In this document: positions 7,960-17,830 of the stretch, piece after piece
How positions within the stretch are numbered: the first letter of the stretch is position 1
How the letters are laid out: each line of letters opens with the position of its first letter
DNA from: DASPSM01 sp036008465
Lineage (GTDB): Bacteria; Planctomycetota; Planctomycetia; Planctomycetales; Planctomycetaceae
Assembly: GCA_036008465.1 (NCBI GenBank)
Contig: DASYNP010000091.1
Span: 96,736 to 160,735, forward strand
Direction: 5' to 3'
DNA length: 64,000 bases
Notes under the pieces: model-generated
Seen by the model: the letters and a program-made list of their open reading frames with translations, nothing else
Told to the model about the DNA's origin: nothing
Databases searched by the model: none
Position numbers and translations under genes: made by a program

Positions 7960-9522
7960 TTAGGGCGATAGTCCCAGCAACGAATTCAACCAGCCGAAGT
8001 TGCTCGTCACGATCGCGTCGGTCGGGCTGACGTCGAGCATCTGGATTGGGAACGAATTCACGACCGGGTTGCCGGCAGTAAAGCTGTTGGGGAAGATCGA
8101 CTGACTCTCCAGCAGCGTGTTGCTACCTGCTCCGCCATCGAATGTCGTGGTATCCATGAAGAGGCTCTGGGCGACGTACAGCACGTCGGCGCCCTTGCCC
8201 GCCTTGATCGTCACGGTGCTGAGGAACGTCGCTCCGTTAATGACCGCGATTTTGTCGTCGCCTGACCCGGAGTTGATGCGGAAGGTGCCGGTGAAGGATC
8301 CGGCGTTGCCCAGCACCGCGATGTCATCAGTTCCCTTCCCGGTGCGTACGCCCGTGTTGCCCGTCACCGAAATGCCGTCAAGCAGGACGGTATTGTTCCC
8401 GTTGCCGCCATTCACATGGAGGTTGCCTCCCACCGTGACCGGTCCGAAGACCAGATTGAGCGGCGCAGAGGTATCGCCTGAGGGGATGGGTGCAGCTCCG
8501 AGCAGGATCTGGTCGGCGCCATTTCCCGTGTGAATCTTGACGTTCCCCGTCACGCTGACGTCAGCAAGCGAAACGTGTTCAGTGCCCGATGAGGAGTTGC
8601 CCCCACCATCCTCTCGGTCACCCTGCCCCCAGCCGCCGTCGCCATTCCCTCCGTCCCCTCCGCACCAGCCCCGCAGGAAGGCCAGATCGTTCGCGAGCGA
8701 CTTGCCGAGGTCGAACGAACCGAACGACCCCCATCCGAACCCCGACATCAGGGAGTTACCCATTCCGTCCCACGAATTGTCGAACTGGTCGTCGAAGCCG
8801 AACTGATCGTGTGAAAAGCACCGATCGCCACTGGGCGTTTTGATTTCCAGGTTGCCGCCGATGTTGACGTGAGCCGTCTCACTGACGCCGATGAGACCCA
8901 GGCCGGCGTCAAAACCAACCTGGATCTGGTCGTCGGCCCCCCTCCCGAAGATTCGAAGATCGCCCGTAATGTCGGCATCGAAAACGGCGATCGTATTGGT
9001 GTCGGCGGTGCCGCCAACGATATACACGCTTCCGCCGACGCTGACCGCGGTCTCCGAGTTCGAGCTGCCGACCGTGAATGTGTCGCTCCCCGCGCCGCCG
9101 AAGATCGCGATGTTGCCCCCAATCGAGGCGTTTTCGACGTCCACGGTGTCATTGCCCGAGCCGGTGTCGACGAACAGGTTCTTGGGCAGGGTGGTGAGCA
9201 TCCCCGTGCCGCCGACATCCACAACGTCGGCCCCCTGCTTCATGAAGACGGCGACGTTGCCGGTGACGCCTGTCGTGCTAAAGGGGCTGGAACCACCGTT
9301 GATCGTCGTGGTCCCGTCGAGACTCGAGACCTGCAGGGCGCCGCCCGAGGTCGACTGAATGAGAATCTCGTTCCCCTTGGCGTCGCCGACGACCAGGAGG
9401 TTGCCGGCACCGGTCACTGTGGCGGTGACGTTGCCCGAAAGCAACGTTCGATCCTCGAGGCGTTCGAGGGCCCAGCGGGGGCTAGAGCGCGCTCGACGCG
9501 TTGTCCGTTTGCCGCGGTTCAT
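7960..9522 (-). CDS. LEPR-XLL-type secreted beta-repeat protein
   Basis: A 520-residue surface or secreted protein. The basic N-terminus (MNRGKRTTRRARSS) leads to ALERLEDRTLLSG at about residues 18-30, a variant of the LEPR-XLL motif that marks exported planctomycete proteins. The body is short parallel-beta-type repeats rich in Gly, Asp and Asn (for example GSGNDTVDV, GSDTFTV, GNGADQILLG, GNGNNTVLLDG, GSGDDKIAV, GKGADVLYV), reminiscent of RTX-like calcium-binding or adhesin folds. An unusual Trp/Gly/Asp-rich insert (about 230-310) interrupts the repeats. The ATG is preceded by AGAAGGAG, and the gene ends in a strong terminator. It is probably monocistronic. A role in cell-surface structure is inferred. 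Confidence 0.85.
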   Translation of the reverse strand: MNRGKRTTRRARSSPRWALERLEDRTLLSGNVTATVTGAGNLLVVGDAKGNEILIQSTSGGALQVSSLDGTTTINGGSSPFSTTGVTGNVAVFMKQGADVVDVGGTGMLTTLPKNLFVDTGSGNDTVDVENASIGGNIAIFGGAGSDTFTVGSSNSETAVSVGGSVYIVGGTADTNTIAVFDADITGDLRIFGRGADDQIQVGFDAGLGLIGVSETAHVNIGGNLEIKTPSGDRCFSHDQFGFDDQFDNSWDGMGNSLMSGFGWGSFGSFDLGKSLANDLAFLRGWCGGDGGNGDGGWGQGDREDGGGNSSSGTEHVSLADVSVTGNVKIHTGNGADQILLGAAPIPSGDTSAPLNLVFGPVTVGGNLHVNGGNGNNTVLLDGISVTGNTGVRTGKGTDDIAVLGNAGSFTGTFRINSGSGDDKIAVINGATFLSTVTIKAGKGADVLYVAQSLFMDTTTFDGGAGSNTLLESQSIFPNSFTAGNPVVNSFPIQMLDVSPTDAIVTSNFGWLNSLLGLSP

Positions 9523-9850
9523 GGCAGGCTCCTTCTCTCTTTGCTAAGCCGATGTTCGTCCCTGTCTCATCCCTGATGGCTTGGCCCGCGGAGCCTCGGG
9601 GGTCAGGGGTCCGCAGTGCACGGTTCGCGGCGAGGCGCGCCCGGCAACCATGATTGCACGATAAGGGTATCCACCGGAAAACAATTGTCAATCATCCCGG
9701 CAGATAGGGGGAACCGGGCGTGTTGCGAAAACTTTTCCGGGCCGCGACTTTACGAAGGCTGGATTTGGCGCCCGAAACCGCACCAATCGTCGGGGGCTCC
9801 CCATGCAACCGTGGTTTCTCGCGGCCCCATCGGGCGCTGAAGCCGGGGAT
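9523..9850. other. Intergenic region upstream of the LEPR-XLL gene
   Basis: These 328 bases between two minus-strand genes hold the AGAAGGAG ribosome site of the gene ending at 9522 and presumably its promoter. The stretch AAAACAATTGTCAATCA (about 9679-9695) is locally AT-rich and could be part of it. Small ORFs here are unsupported. Confidence 0.4.
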
Positions 9851-11017
9851 TCATGCGCGGCCCGACAGGCGGCGAAGGGCGGTCATTTTTTCGTTCTGAC
9901 CGATCCGGGCTTTGCGGACCGCGTCGGACAAGACGGCGATGTTGCGGTCGTAGGTCTCGCGATCGACGGGAAAAGGCGTGCCGTCCTTGCCCCCGTGGGA
10001 GTAGGCATAGTCGGCCCAGTGCCGCTCGCTCGCGGACTGCTGCGCGGGCGGACGAAACCGTTCGGCCGGATCGCGATGCGAGGCCGGGGCGTCGAAGATC
10101 AGTTCCGCCAAGAGTGAAAGACTCAGCACAGTTGCGGGCCCCACTCCTTGCGTCCCCAACAGTGCCTCGAATGAGCTCGGCTGCTTCTCGTGGGCGGCGA
10201 TGAGAATACGCCGCAAATGCTTCCGATTGACGTCGCGCGGCAACAGCCGGTGATTGCGCGGGGCAAACAGCGTCGGCCCTTCGGTGTAGCGCTCGATCTG
10301 CGAGCAAACCCAGTCTGGGTTTTCGCAGACGACGGCCGCACTCGCCGACCGATTCGATTGGGCTTCGTCGGCGATCATGTTGAGCAGCGTCAGTTGTCGG
10401 ACTGGCGAAGCCGAGGGTGTCGCACGCTCCGGCGACAGGTCGCTGATTGCCCCGTGCGGCTCGCAAACAAAATCATCGACGCGCTCGCCCAGCCAGTGAT
10501 ACCGCCGGGCCGCCTTCTGCTCGTCGTTGAGGCCTTGTTGCACGACGCACCACTGGCCGTCGCGCGTGAACAGAAACACGTGATGATAAAGCTGAAAGCC
10601 GTCCTGGACGGCGGCCGAGTCGACCTTCGCGCTCATCCGCGATGCGTAGATCAGGCGATCACCGCCGTTGATCGCGAAGCGGTCAGACGCGGCGGCAATC
10701 TCGTCCGGCGTGCGACGACTAGTGCCTCCCTTGCCCCCGGCGACGCAGATTCCCAGATCCGGGCCGAGCTGCTTGAACGCTTCTTTGAGTGCGCCGCACG
10801 TAACGGTCGTCACGCCCGAGCTGTGCCAGTCAAAACCCAGCACGCATCCGAAAGCCTGAAACCACCACGGATCCGACAGCCTGCGCAGCATTTCCGCCGG
10901 CCCGAACTCGTCGACGATCGCCATCGTCACGGCGCCGGCCAACCGCGTCATACGCCGAAAGAGCCACGGCGGAGCCTTGCCGCCATGCAAGGGCAAATTT
11001 GCAAGCCGACGCTTCAT
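9851..11017 (-). CDS. DUF763 family protein
   Basis: A 388-residue protein matching the DUF763 family, which is found in archaea and scattered bacteria and has no settled function. Diagnostic text is the start MKRRLANLPLHGGKAPPWLF, then MTRLAGAVTMAIVDEFG, the HSSGVTT region, and GGKGGTSRRTPDEI. The C-terminal part has LGTQGVGPATVLSLSLLAELIF, which resembles a helix-hairpin-helix DNA-binding element, and YAYSHGGKDGTPFPVDRETYD. The start at 11017 is chosen because the family begins exactly there; the frame continues upstream to 11083. It is divergent from the lactate permease with 86 bases between starts. A nucleic-acid role is an inference from the helix-hairpin-helix-like stretch. Confidence 0.85.
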   Translation of the reverse strand: MKRRLANLPLHGGKAPPWLFRRMTRLAGAVTMAIVDEFGPAEMLRRLSDPWWFQAFGCVLGFDWHSSGVTTVTCGALKEAFKQLGPDLGICVAGGKGGTSRRTPDEIAAASDRFAINGGDRLIYASRMSAKVDSAAVQDGFQLYHHVFLFTRDGQWCVVQQGLNDEQKAARRYHWLGERVDDFVCEPHGAISDLSPERATPSASPVRQLTLLNMIADEAQSNRSASAAVVCENPDWVCSQIERYTEGPTLFAPRNHRLLPRDVNRKHLRRILIAAHEKQPSSFEALLGTQGVGPATVLSLSLLAELIFDAPASHRDPAERFRPPAQQSASERHWADYAYSHGGKDGTPFPVDRETYDRNIAVLSDAVRKARIGQNEKMTALRRLSGRA

Positions 11018-11103
11018 GCCCGAGTATAGAACCCTTTCGGAATGCCGTATAGCAGCGTTTTGGACTGGCGGACAAGACGCCAAAATTGTCTACTCTGCGC
11101 CCG

Positions 11104-12768
11104 ATGACCTGGGTCCATAACTACGATCCGCTGGGCAACATCTTTCTCTCCGCGCTCGTGGCGGCCGTGCCGGTCATCGTGCTGCTGGGGCTGCTGGGCT
11201 TCTTTCACGCGCGGGCCTACGTCGCCGCTTTGTTCGGCCTGGCCTCGGCGATGGCGCTGGCCATCGGCGTGTTCGGCATGCCGACGAAGCTAGCCATTGC
11301 GGCGGCCGGGTTTGGTGTCGCCTTCGGCCTGTTGCCGATCGGCTGGATCGTGCTCAACGCAATCTTCATCTTCGACATCACCGTCCAGACGGCTCGGTTC
11401 GAGATCGTCAAACAGCAGATTGCCGCGCTGTCGACCGATCGCCGCATCCAGGCCCTGTTGATCGCGTTCAGTTTCGGAGCGTTTATCGAAGGAGCGGCCG
11501 GCTTCGGCACGCCGGTCGCCATTTCGGCCGCGCTCCTGGTCGCCCTCGGCTTCAAGCCGTTGCACGCGGCCGGGCTGTCGCTCCTGGGGAACACGGCTCC
11601 GGTGGCGTATGGCGGGTTGGGGGCTCCGCTGATTGCCCTCTCGCGAGTCACCGGGCTCGATCTCCACACGCTGAGCGCGATGGTCGGCCGCCAGCTGCCC
11701 TTCTTTTCGTTGATTGTTCCCTTCTGGCTCGTGATTGTGCTGGCCGGCTGGCGGAGAACACTCGAGGTCTGGCCGGCTTGCCTGGTCGCCGGAGGGAGTT
11801 TTGCCGTCGGCCAATTCTTGATGAGCAACTATCACGGTCCGTGGCTCGTCGACATCGTGGCGGCCATCGTTTCGGTGCTGGCCTTGGTCATGCTGTTGCG
11901 GTTCTGGCAGCCGCGAACATCCTGGCAATTCGCAGACGAGGAGCCGGTCGTCGTTTCGCATCCCTCTCGTCGTGAATCGCTCGTTGCCTGGATGCCGTGG
12001 GTGCTGTTGTGCGTCTTCGTCTTTCTCTGGGGCCTGCCGGTAGTGAAGAAGGGGCTCGACCGAATCGGGACGCGGCCGATTCCGGTCCCCTATCTCGACG
12101 AACACGTTGTCCGCGTGCCCCCCGTAGTGCCGGCTCCGAAGGCGGAAGAGGCCGTCTTTCAGCTCACGGCGCTGTCCGCAACTGGGACCGCCCTGCTCCT
12201 TGCGGGGATCGTCGGCGGACTGTGTCTCGGGGTCACTCCCGTTGACCTCGTCCGCATTTACGGGCGGACACTATACCGCGTGCGCACGTCTCTCTTGACC
12301 ATCGCGGCCATGCTGGCCCTCGGAATGACGTCGCGTTACGGCGGCATGGACACCACAATGGGACTGGCGCTCGCGCACAGCGGCGTCTTGTTTCCGTTCT
12401 TCTCTCCCCTTTTGGGCTGGCTCGGAGTGGCGCTCACGGGAAGCGATACCGCTTCCAACGTGCTGTTCGGCAACCTGCAATGCGTCGCAGCAGGCCGCAT
12501 CGGTGTCTCGCCCATCCTGACGGCGGCGGCGAACAGCTCGGGCGGCGTGATGGGAAAGATGATCGATGCCCAAAGCATCGTTGTGGCCAGCGTCGCCACC
12601 AGCACGACGGTGTCAGAAGTCCCGCAAGCTCCGGTCAGCCCGGCCGACGTCTTGCGTTACGTTTTCCTCCACAGTCTAGGCCTGGCGATCCTCGTCGGCC
12701 TGCTCGTGTTGCTGCAGGCGTATGTCGTTCCGTGGATGATTCCGCAGGCTGAATTGGGCCGGCAATGA
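11104..12768 (+). CDS. lctP: L-lactate permease
   Basis: LctP/LldP family proton symporter importing L-lactate (and often glycolate) across the inner membrane. The 554-residue sequence has about 12-13 hydrophobic segments. It carries family hallmarks: WVHNYDPLGN at the N-terminus, the SFGAFIEGAAGFGTPVAISAALLVALGF block, NTAPVAYGGLGAP, and the C-terminal LTGSDTASNVLFGNLQ and NSSGGVMGKMID. The ATG at 11104 is preferred over the TTG at 11086 because the family starts there. No lactate dehydrogenase or regulator gene adjoins, so it appears to be a lone transporter divergent from the DUF763 gene. Confidence 0.93.
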   Translation: MTWVHNYDPLGNIFLSALVAAVPVIVLLGLLGFFHARAYVAALFGLASAMALAIGVFGMPTKLAIAAAGFGVAFGLLPIGWIVLNAIFIFDITVQTARFEIVKQQIAALSTDRRIQALLIAFSFGAFIEGAAGFGTPVAISAALLVALGFKPLHAAGLSLLGNTAPVAYGGLGAPLIALSRVTGLDLHTLSAMVGRQLPFFSLIVPFWLVIVLAGWRRTLEVWPACLVAGGSFAVGQFLMSNYHGPWLVDIVAAIVSVLALVMLLRFWQPRTSWQFADEEPVVVSHPSRRESLVAWMPWVLLCVFVFLWGLPVVKKGLDRIGTRPIPVPYLDEHVVRVPPVVPAPKAEEAVFQLTALSATGTALLLAGIVGGLCLGVTPVDLVRIYGRTLYRVRTSLLTIAAMLALGMTSRYGGMDTTMGLALAHSGVLFPFFSPLLGWLGVALTGSDTASNVLFGNLQCVAAGRIGVSPILTAAANSSGGVMGKMIDAQSIVVASVATSTTVSEVPQAPVSPADVLRYVFLHSLGLAILVGLLVLLQAYVVPWMIPQAELGRQ

Positions 12769-12833
12769 GGACGCGACCTTAACCGCTCAGTTGAGATGAC
12801 TTTGTCTGCACCAGGGAAGAAAACGAGGGCCTG

Positions 12834-13352
12834 ATGAAACTTCCACTGATCACGGGTAAGAACACGGACTTTCCGAGCGTCGCGAAATGCCCCCAGTGCA
12901 AGAAGCGCAAGGTATTTGAGCCTCATTCGATGGTAATCCTCGAGGGAGGCGCGTTGCTCTTGGATCGCAAACGCGAAAACAGCAGAGTGAGCAATGCGCT
13001 GTCCGGGTATCTCGCGCTTATCTGGCACGGTGCGCACGACCACAGTATCGGCGACGATCGCCATCTTTTCACGACCATGAACCTTGTCGACGACGCGATC
13101 GGCGGTCAGTTTTCGCTCGCATTTTGTTCGACGGCCTGCCTGCGGGCATTCCTCAACTCGTTGGTTAATGAGCTGGAAAAACGCATCGAACGCGACAGAA
13201 AGCAACTGGAGCGCGTGGAAAAGGACCAACAAAGGACCGGAAAATTGCCCAAGCGCGTCCAGAGGGAACTCGACGACCTGGCGAAGCGCGGCGTGCTCGA
13301 AGTCCGACCGAAATCAGGTCGTCCTGCGCGACCCGGCACCCGCAGCTCGTAG
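12834..13352 (+). CDS. Hypothetical protein with CxxC zinc-binding-like motif
   Basis: A 172-residue protein of unknown family. An N-terminal CPQC (Cys19, Cys22) and a later FCSTAC (about residues 100-105) could together bind a zinc ion. Between them lies a beta-rich stretch with several His and Asp residues (WHGAHDHSIGDDRH). The C-terminal 60 residues form a charged helix likely to be a coiled coil (ELEKRIERDRKQLERVEKD), ending in a basic tail. The start ATG has GAGGG eight bases upstream. It lies between the lactate permease and the convergent kinase gene. Cytoplasmic; function unknown. Confidence 0.65.
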   Translation: MKLPLITGKNTDFPSVAKCPQCKKRKVFEPHSMVILEGGALLLDRKRENSRVSNALSGYLALIWHGAHDHSIGDDRHLFTTMNLVDDAIGGQFSLAFCSTACLRAFLNSLVNELEKRIERDRKQLERVEKDQQRTGKLPKRVQRELDDLAKRGVLEVRPKSGRPARPGTRSS

Positions 13353-13387
13353 ATCGCTCTGAGCGATGTCGACCGCCGGCATTTGAG

Positions 13388-16300
13388 CTAGCGTATCGAC
13401 GGAATGAATAACGGCTGCTGTTCGGTGACCCTGAGCTGGGGCAGTTCGGGAGCCACCAGCCCCGGCGGCACACCAGTCCCCATGAGATTCAAGGTCTTCA
13501 AGTTTTTGAGCTTTTTCAAGGTTGCCAAGAGAGTCTTGGCCGATGCGTCCGTAAGGCGGCAGTCGGAAAGATCCAACTGCTCCAGCGAGGAAAGTTCGGT
13601 GAGCGACGCCAAATCGTCGGTCCGAAGTCGGCGGCAATGCGCAAGGCTCAGGAATTTCAGATGCTTGAGACCGGCCAGCGCCGCTAGACCCTTGCCGCTG
13701 ATCCACGTATCTCGCACGCTGAGGCTCTCCAAACTTGTGAGCAGTCCGATTCGTCTCGCTCCTTCGTCGTCTAGACCGCATCCCATCACATCGAGCGCCC
13801 GCAGATTCGTGAGACCGCGTAAGGCCTCGAAGCCGCTGCCGTGTAAGTTCCGCGCGTGACCACTCAGACTCAGTTCCGTAAGGCCGCTCAATGGAGCGAG
13901 CGACCGTACTCCGGCGTCGGTGAGTTCGCTCCCCTCGAAAGTCAACGCGGTGAGACCCGTTAGGCGAGAAAATGCTCGGAGGCGCCCGTCGCCCGCGTAC
14001 GGGTCGCCGCCAATTCGCAGCCTTTGCAAAGATTTGATTGCACCCAGGCCCTGCAATGTGTCGCTCGGCAGGCGCTGGTCTATTCGAAGCTCGCGAAGCT
14101 GATGCAGTTCGCCCATCCGCCGAAACAGGAAGCCATTCAGGTCCGACACGCTGCCCACCTGCGGCAGCGCGTCGAAGGCCAGTTTCTGAATGTGAAAGTC
14201 GATCGGCGGAAGGTCCGGGGAACGCGTGATGGCCGTCTCGGGGTCGATGTCAGCAAACACTCGGCAGCGCAAAGCGCTATGGTCGAGGAGCCAGCTTGCC
14301 CAATCGCGGTCAGAGGATCCGATTTTTGGCGGAAGCGGCAGAAGCGTGTGGCCGTTTCCCGGGCCCGGGTATAAGTGCCAGGCGAAAATCGCGCAATTGG
14401 GCAGGGCCTGTTGCAGCTTGAGCAATCCGGCTTCGGTTGTCCGCGTGTTATCGACGATCAACGACGGCAGGGGATGCCCCATGACGTCGAAGCGCCAATC
14501 GGTGCCTGCTCGCATGAATTCGGGAACCAGGCTCGGGTCGTTCAGGGACTTGTATTTAGCAAGTTGTTCGAGGCCCGCGTCGGTGATTTGCGTGCCGCTG
14601 AGGTCCAGGCTGGACAACCGCTGCATTCCGGCCAGCGCGGGGAGCGAGGCGTCGGTGACATATCCATCGGCCACGGACAGCCGCGTCAGGTTCTGGAGCG
14701 CGGCAAGGCGCCTCACCGAGTCATCCGTGACCGATGGAGACTGCAGGTTGAGGCATTTCAAATCCGAGAGGGACGCCAACCGATCAATGTCAGAGTTTGC
14801 GAGATTCATTGGCCCGCGAAACGTAATTCCCTCGAGATGGATGTCGCCCTGCGGAAGCTGTGAGGGCATTTGGACGGGCCTCTGCGGAATCTCGCGGAGC
14901 CAAAGGTTAGCGCCCGGAAAAAAGAGAGCCCAATTGGCAACCCGGCGATCGACGCTCTGTTTCGTCTCGGCTGCCGCCGGCCCGGGGAATCGCTCGTTTT
15001 CAGGACGCTGCCTCATCCTCTTCCGGGCCGTTCCAAAGACGATCGGCTTCGCGTTCTTGATGTCGTTGGGCCTTAGTTTGGCCAGTTCTTCGCGGGCCCG
15101 GGCCGCAAATTCGGTGTTCGGATAGTTGTCGATGATCTTCTGGCACGTGAACGCGATCGCGTCCGTCGAGCTTTTCTGGTTTCGGCCGTGGACCGACTCC
15201 CAGAGTTTCGCTGCCTCGGCGCGCTGCTGCTGGTTCAACGCCTGCTGCTCTTGGGTCTTCGCCGGCCCCGCCTGGATGTCGGAACGCTTCGGCTCGAAAT
15301 TGGTGGGTGATTGCTCCGTATCGCCGGGCGCGTCCTCACGATAGGCAGGTGCTGTGGTCCCCGCTGACGGCCGGTCGCGTTTCTTCCTCCCGTGAATCAG
15401 GCTCTGAAAATCCCTCGAAGTGTCACCCTCCTTTTTCACTGTCACTTCGGCGTCCGGGTCATCGACGCGCACCTCGGTGGTGCCGTGTTTCGTCCTGATT
15501 TGAATCAAGATGCCGGCCAGGTACGTTCCACCGGCACCCAATCCTGCCAAGAGTGCGATGGCGATCGCGATTCGTAGTGGACTTGACCGCAAGCGTGTCC
15601 ATCCGCGAGGCAGCGTCGCCGGAAGTGGACGCGCGCCAGAGGTGACACCTCTCTGCGCGATCGGAGCCGGTGAATTCGTTGCAAGGCCCGGCACGCACGC
15701 GTCGAGGGCTGCGACGACCTCGCTCATTGACTGCAGCCGGTCGGCCGGGCGCTTGGCGACCATCGTGCGGAAGACGGCATCGAGTGAGACCGGCGCCTCC
15801 TCGCAAAACTGGCGGATCGTCGGCACCGGTTGCTCACGGTGAGCCAGCAGAGTCTTCATCCCCGTCTCTTCGTGGTAGAGCGAGCGGCCTGTGAGCAGGA
15901 AGAAAAGCGTGCAGCCCAGGCTGTAGATGTCCGACCGTTGATCGGCCGAGCGCGTATCGAGTGCCTGCTCGGGCGACATGTAGGCAACCGTGCCGATCAC
16001 AATTCCCGCCTGGGTCAGCTCCTGGTCCATCTCCGCACACGAGAGATCTTCGGCAGAGGCGAACCGCACCAGCCCCATGTCGAGCAGTTTCACGGTCCCG
16101 TCGTCGGCCAGGATCAGGTTCGCCGGCTTCACGTCGCGGTGGATGATGCCGCGCGAATGCAGATAGGCAAGTCCGGTTGCCGCCTGGCGCGCGTAGTTGG
16201 CCGCCAAGGTCACCGGCAGCGGACCCTGTTCCTTCACCAGGCGAAACAGATTCGTCCCTTCGACGTATTCGAGTACCAGGTAGGCGATTTCCTCCGATTG

Positions 16301-16966
16301 ATGCGCGTCGTAGGCGGCCACAATGTTGGGGTGCGAGAGTGCGGCCGCCGCATGGACCTCGCGTTGGAACCGCTTCACGGTATCGTGGGCGCTCATCATC
16401 GCGGCGGGCAGCAGCTTGAGCGCGACCACGCGATTCATTGACCGGTGCAGTGCCTTGAAGACCAGTCCCATGCCGCCGGTGTCGAGCGTGTCCAGGATCA
16501 CGTAGTTATCGATCAACAGCGGATCCTTCGAGGCCTTGAGTAGCACCGACGCCTGGTAGCGGGTCAGCTTCCCCTCCGTCACCAGTCGCGATGCGATCTC
16601 GCGGGCTTCGCCGGGCAAATCACTCGCCGTGAGCCGTTGATTCAGCTCGTCGATCTCGGCCGGGGACAACAGGCCGCTCTGAAAGATCGAGGCTGCGAAT
16701 TGCTCGACCGTGAGGTGGGACGCGGGAAGCTCGGTGTCGTGCAGCGCGGCTCGCGATCCGCCCGTCGACGGATCGTCCACGGACGTCGCGCCCAAAGCCG
16801 GCTCGAACATCCAGCGCGTGGCTTTGAGCGAATCGATCGACTCGCGCACGATTGGCAGAAGTTCCGGAGCGTCTTTGCAGAGTTCTTCGGGAGTGGGCTC
16901 GCGGCCGTCGCGCTGCCCTTGCTCCCAGTCCACGAGTAAATCGCTCAGTCGGTCGTCAAGAGCCAT
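13388..16966 (-). CDS. Membrane Ser/Thr protein kinase with leucine-rich repeats
   Basis: A 1192-residue Hanks-type kinase. Residues 1-60 form the helical N-terminal region common in planctomycete kinases. The kinase domain is about 155-425: glycine loop DTGGMGLVF, VALK Lys184, HRDVKPAN (Asp278), DMG in place of DFG (Asp296), and GTVAYMSPEQA. A single TM segment follows at about 464-488. The extracytoplasmic part has a linker and then LRR units (about 700-1175), for example LDLSGTQITDAGLEQLA and LDLSDCRLTDASAK, which probably bind a ligand or protein partner. It follows the ECF sigma gene with an 11-base overlap, so the pair is co-translated and probably forms a sigma-kinase signalling unit. 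Confidence 0.93.
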   Translation of the reverse strand: MALDDRLSDLLVDWEQGQRDGREPTPEELCKDAPELLPIVRESIDSLKATRWMFEPALGATSVDDPSTGGSRAALHDTELPASHLTVEQFAASIFQSGLLSPAEIDELNQRLTASDLPGEAREIASRLVTEGKLTRYQASVLLKASKDPLLIDNYVILDTLDTGGMGLVFKALHRSMNRVVALKLLPAAMMSAHDTVKRFQREVHAAAALSHPNIVAAYDAHQSEEIAYLVLEYVEGTNLFRLVKEQGPLPVTLAANYARQAATGLAYLHSRGIIHRDVKPANLILADDGTVKLLDMGLVRFASAEDLSCAEMDQELTQAGIVIGTVAYMSPEQALDTRSADQRSDIYSLGCTLFFLLTGRSLYHEETGMKTLLAHREQPVPTIRQFCEEAPVSLDAVFRTMVAKRPADRLQSMSEVVAALDACVPGLATNSPAPIAQRGVTSGARPLPATLPRGWTRLRSSPLRIAIAIALLAGLGAGGTYLAGILIQIRTKHGTTEVRVDDPDAEVTVKKEGDTSRDFQSLIHGRKKRDRPSAGTTAPAYREDAPGDTEQSPTNFEPKRSDIQAGPAKTQEQQALNQQQRAEAAKLWESVHGRNQKSSTDAIAFTCQKIIDNYPNTEFAARAREELAKLRPNDIKNAKPIVFGTARKRMRQRPENERFPGPAAAETKQSVDRRVANWALFFPGANLWLREIPQRPVQMPSQLPQGDIHLEGITFRGPMNLANSDIDRLASLSDLKCLNLQSPSVTDDSVRRLAALQNLTRLSVADGYVTDASLPALAGMQRLSSLDLSGTQITDAGLEQLAKYKSLNDPSLVPEFMRAGTDWRFDVMGHPLPSLIVDNTRTTEAGLLKLQQALPNCAIFAWHLYPGPGNGHTLLPLPPKIGSSDRDWASWLLDHSALRCRVFADIDPETAITRSPDLPPIDFHIQKLAFDALPQVGSVSDLNGFLFRRMGELHQLRELRIDQRLPSDTLQGLGAIKSLQRLRIGGDPYAGDGRLRAFSRLTGLTALTFEGSELTDAGVRSLAPLSGLTELSLSGHARNLHGSGFEALRGLTNLRALDVMGCGLDDEGARRIGLLTSLESLSVRDTWISGKGLAALAGLKHLKFLSLAHCRRLRTDDLASLTELSSLEQLDLSDCRLTDASAKTLLATLKKLKNLKTLNLMGTGVPPGLVAPELPQLRVTEQQPLFIPSIR

Positions 16967-17603
16967 GGTCGTCCGCCTCCTCGAAACAGGCGCGCACGTT
17001 TTTCAAGGATTCATACAAGAGCAGTCGGGCTCGGACCAAACGTCGCTGGATGGTTCGTTCGGTGACGCCGAGCAGCTCGGCCGATTCCTTTTGCGTCGCC
17101 TCGCCGTACCAGATCACGCTAAAGACGTCCCGCTCGTCGCGGGGCAACGCCTCGACGGCCTCGTGAAACCGAGCCCAGGCGTCGAGGGTTTCAGGTCGCT
17201 CGTCGGCGCGGGCGGGGCCAGAATCACCCCCTGCGGTCGATTGGTGTGGAGCGCCGCCTTCGCTGTGATGGCGTCTGGCCGCGCCTTCCGGGCCAAAGTG
17301 GTGCCGGGCCAGGTCGATCAGCGTCCGGCGGATCTGAGTCGCTGCGAGGCCAAAAAATTGCCCGATCGAATCGGGCCGCACATCCCCCAGCGAGCGATAG
17401 AGGCGCAACACAGCGCTTTGAAAGACATCATCGGTTTGCTCCCAGCGACGGAGATGCGGATAGCCGCGCAGCATACGGCGGGTGAGTGCGAGCAGTCTTT
17501 GACCGGCCCGGTCGAGTAGTCGATCACGCGCGGCGACGTCACCGGCAGCCCAGCCGTCAAGCAAAAGCTGCAATTCCGTCGTCTGGCCGCCGTCGTACAT
17601 CAT
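16956..17603 (-). CDS. ECF-family RNA polymerase sigma factor
   Basis: A 215-residue sigma-70-like factor. Region 2 contains LLALTRRMLRGYPHLRRWEQTDDVFQSAVLRLYRSL; region 4 contains ALPRDERDVFSVIWYGEATQKESAELLGVTERTIQRRLVRARLLL, a clear helix-turn-helix. Between them is a Gly/Ser/His-rich linker typical of planctomycete ECF factors. The start is placed at the double ATG at 17603/17600; the frame extends upstream to 17753, but that part has no sigma-like features. Its 3' end overlaps the kinase start by 11 bases. ECF factors linked to Ser/Thr kinases are thought to be controlled by phosphorylation rather than by a classical anti-sigma, and no anti-sigma gene is seen here. Confidence 0.9.
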   Translation of the reverse strand: MMYDGGQTTELQLLLDGWAAGDVAARDRLLDRAGQRLLALTRRMLRGYPHLRRWEQTDDVFQSAVLRLYRSLGDVRPDSIGQFFGLAATQIRRTLIDLARHHFGPEGAARRHHSEGGAPHQSTAGGDSGPARADERPETLDAWARFHEAVEALPRDERDVFSVIWYGEATQKESAELLGVTERTIQRRLVRARLLLYESLKNVRACFEEADDHGS

Positions 17604-17830
17604 CTCGTCCGGCGTACAAGAGAGGGGCCGCGCGAAAACAAACGACTCGGGACGCGTCGTTCGCAGCCAACGCATGAGCGAATCGCTCTCCTGCCTACCA
17701 TAATCAAGCGTGAGCGGCACGAAAAACCCGACAGCTCCTTTCAGAATTGTCACGCTTCGTTGCCGGTCCGCAGAAGGAAGACGTAGTCATTCACCTCGCG
17801 AACTTGCTTTTGACTTAGGCTGGTAACGCG

